Shown here in pieces: positions 4,598-5,877 of a stretch of 5,877 nucleotides of DNA. A program made the position numbers and the translations under genes. The DNA is from Oscillospiraceae bacterium. GTDB lineage: Bacteria; Bacillota; Clostridia; Oscillospirales; Oscillospiraceae. Positions within the stretch are counted from its first letter, which is position 1; the number at the start of each line of letters is the position of its first letter. The notes under the pieces are model-generated. The model was not told the origin of the DNA. It worked only from the letters and a program-made list of their open reading frames with translations, and ran no database searches. The stretch spans positions 1 through 5,877 of the forward strand of contig CACXHI010000003.1 of assembly GCA_902767395.1 (NCBI GenBank), read 5' to 3'.

Positions 4598-5877
4598 ATG
4601 GACATTGATTTCAGCAAGGCAATGGTCATTCGTCTGGATGACACGCTGCCCGAATACCCCCAGTTTGACCCCCAGTACCGCCGCGCGCCGCGCCGCGAAT
4701 CCAAGCTGACCGAGGCGGACAAGGCCCTTGCGATCCGCAACGCACTGCGCTACATTCCAAAGCAGCACCACGCGCAGATGGCAAAGGAGTTTGCACAGGA
4801 GCTCAAGGAGCACGGCCGCATCTACGGCTACCGCTTCCGTCCTGCCGGGAAGCTCTACGGAAAACCCATCGAGGCGTATCAGGGCAAGTGCATTGAGGGC
4901 CGCGCGATTCAGGTCATGATCGACAACAATCTGGACTTTGACGTTGCGCTTTATCCTTACGAGCTGGTCACCTACGGCGAAACCGGGCAGGTCTGCCAGA
5001 ACTGGATGCAGTACCGCCTGATTAAAAAGTACCTTCAGGCGCTGACTGACGAGCAGACGCTCGTTGTCATGTCCGGCCACCCGCTCGGGCTGTTCCACTC
5101 CCACAAACTCGCGCCGCGGGTCATTATCTCCAACGGCCTGATGGTCGGCACCTTTGACGATCAGGAGAATTTCAACCGCGCCGCCGCCCTCGGCGTCGCC
5201 AACTACGGACAGATGACTGCCGGCGGCTGGATGTACATCGGGCCGCAGGGCATCGTACACGGAACCTTCAACACCCTGCTCAACGCGGGTCGCTTGAAGC
5301 TTGGCATTCCCAACGACGGGAACCTCGCCGGGAAGCTGTTTATCTCCGCCGGACTCGGCGGCATGAGCGGCGCGCAGGGTAAGGCCGCCGAGATTGCCGG
5401 GGCAGCCTCCATTATTGCGGAGGTTGATGACTCCCGCATCGAGACCCGCTTCACGCAGGGCTGGGTCAGTCACCGCACGGCAAGCCTTGAGGAAGCCGTG
5501 AAAATTGCAACAAAGCATCAGAAGGCCGGAACGGCCTGCGCCGTGGCCTATAATGGCAACATCGTCGATCTGCTGGAGTACCTCTACGAGAAGAAGATTC
5601 ACGTTGATCTGATGAGCGACCAGACCTCCTGCCACGTTCCCTACGACGGCGGCTACTGCCCGCAGGGCCTGAGCTTTGCCGAGCGGACGGAAATGCTGGA
5701 CAAGGACCCGGAGGGCTTCCGTCACCTTGTAGACAAAACGCTGCGCCACCACTATGAGATGATCTGCAAGTTCCATGCGCAGGGCACGTACTTCTTCGAC
5801 TATGGCAACTCCTTCTTGAAGGCCGTCTACGACGCGGGCGTGAAGGAAGTCTGCCGCAACGGCGAAAATGATCTGGA
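4598..5877 (+). CDS. hutU: Urocanate hydratase (partial, C-terminus off right edge)
   Basis: Converts urocanate to 4-imidazolone-5-propionate using tightly bound NAD+ as an electrophile; this is the second step of histidine breakdown, in the cytosol. The reading frame is open for 426 codons to the window end. The start ATG follows AAGGAGG (4582-4588), which overlaps the hutH stop; an ATG at 4593 is out of frame. Landmarks include YQGKCIEGRAIQ at 94-105, YGETGQVCQNWMQYRLI at 126-142, SGHPLGLFHSH at 159-169, the nucleotide-binding GLGGMSGAQ at 252-260, TQGWVSHRT at 286-294, and DQTSCHVPYDGGY at 341-353. The last differs from the DQTSAHDP..GY of proteobacterial and Bacillus enzymes (about 550 residues) and fits the longer urocanase form (about 670 residues) of many anaerobes. 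The cysteine and substrate loop near the C-terminus are not in the window. It lies 14 bases after hutH in the same operon. Confidence 0.93.
   Translation, partial: MDIDFSKAMVIRLDDTLPEYPQFDPQYRRAPRRESKLTEADKALAIRNALRYIPKQHHAQMAKEFAQELKEHGRIYGYRFRPAGKLYGKPIEAYQGKCIEGRAIQVMIDNNLDFDVALYPYELVTYGETGQVCQNWMQYRLIKKYLQALTDEQTLVVMSGHPLGLFHSHKLAPRVIISNGLMVGTFDDQENFNRAAALGVANYGQMTAGGWMYIGPQGIVHGTFNTLLNAGRLKLGIPNDGNLAGKLFISAGLGGMSGAQGKAAEIAGAASIIAEVDDSRIETRFTQGWVSHRTASLEEAVKIATKHQKAGTACAVAYNGNIVDLLEYLYEKKIHVDLMSDQTSCHVPYDGGYCPQGLSFAERTEMLDKDPEGFRHLVDKTLRHHYEMICKFHAQGTYFFDYGNSFLKAVYDAGVKEVCRNGENDL

Noticed and set aside
4547..5776. 409-residue open frame on the minus strand opposite hutU
   Set aside because: It is antisense to the clearly recognised urocanase; its length comes from biased codon use in hutU and it shows no domain.

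Overview
The window looks like a chromosomal segment of an endospore-forming, GC-rich member of the Clostridia, possibly Oscillospiraceae/Ruminococcaceae-like. The reasons are three mother-cell sporulation proteins found only in spore-forming Firmicutes (YqfC, YqfD, YlbJ), AGGAGG-type ribosome binding sites before most genes, sigma-A promoters with 17-base spacers, and a Firmicutes/anaerobe-style long urocanate hydratase. The family is inferred from protein resemblance only. No RNA genes, insertion sequences, CRISPR arrays or phage genes were seen.

Left part (1-2504), sporulation. On the minus strand yqfC (1376-1095) and yqfD (from 1098, running off the left edge) form a tight pair joined by a 4-base ATGA overlap. 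Facing away from them on the plus strand is ylbJ (1464-2504, GTG start), a polytopic membrane protein. The 87-base divergent gap holds a ribosome binding site for each gene and an inverted repeat. Each arm of the repeat carries an outward-facing CATANNNT, the -10 pattern of sporulation sigma factors E and K, so the locus may be switched on in both directions from one symmetrical element.

Middle (2477-2868). An extended -10 sigma-A promoter sits across the ylbJ stop codon and drives a 69-residue protein with four cysteines and no recognised function. A strong 16-bp rho-independent terminator closes this unit and isolates it from what follows.

Right part (2915-5877), histidine breakdown. A second sigma-A promoter, with a perfect 14-bp palindrome between -35 and -10, precedes hutH (histidine ammonia-lyase, complete) and hutU (urocanate hydratase, cut by the right edge), 14 bases apart. 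Together they take histidine to urocanate plus ammonia, then to imidazolone propionate. Later hut genes would be expected beyond the window.

No clearly new system is visible. The points most worth a second look are the symmetrical divergent sporulation promoter, the palindrome in the hut promoter, the four-cysteine small protein and the non-canonical residues in HutH.
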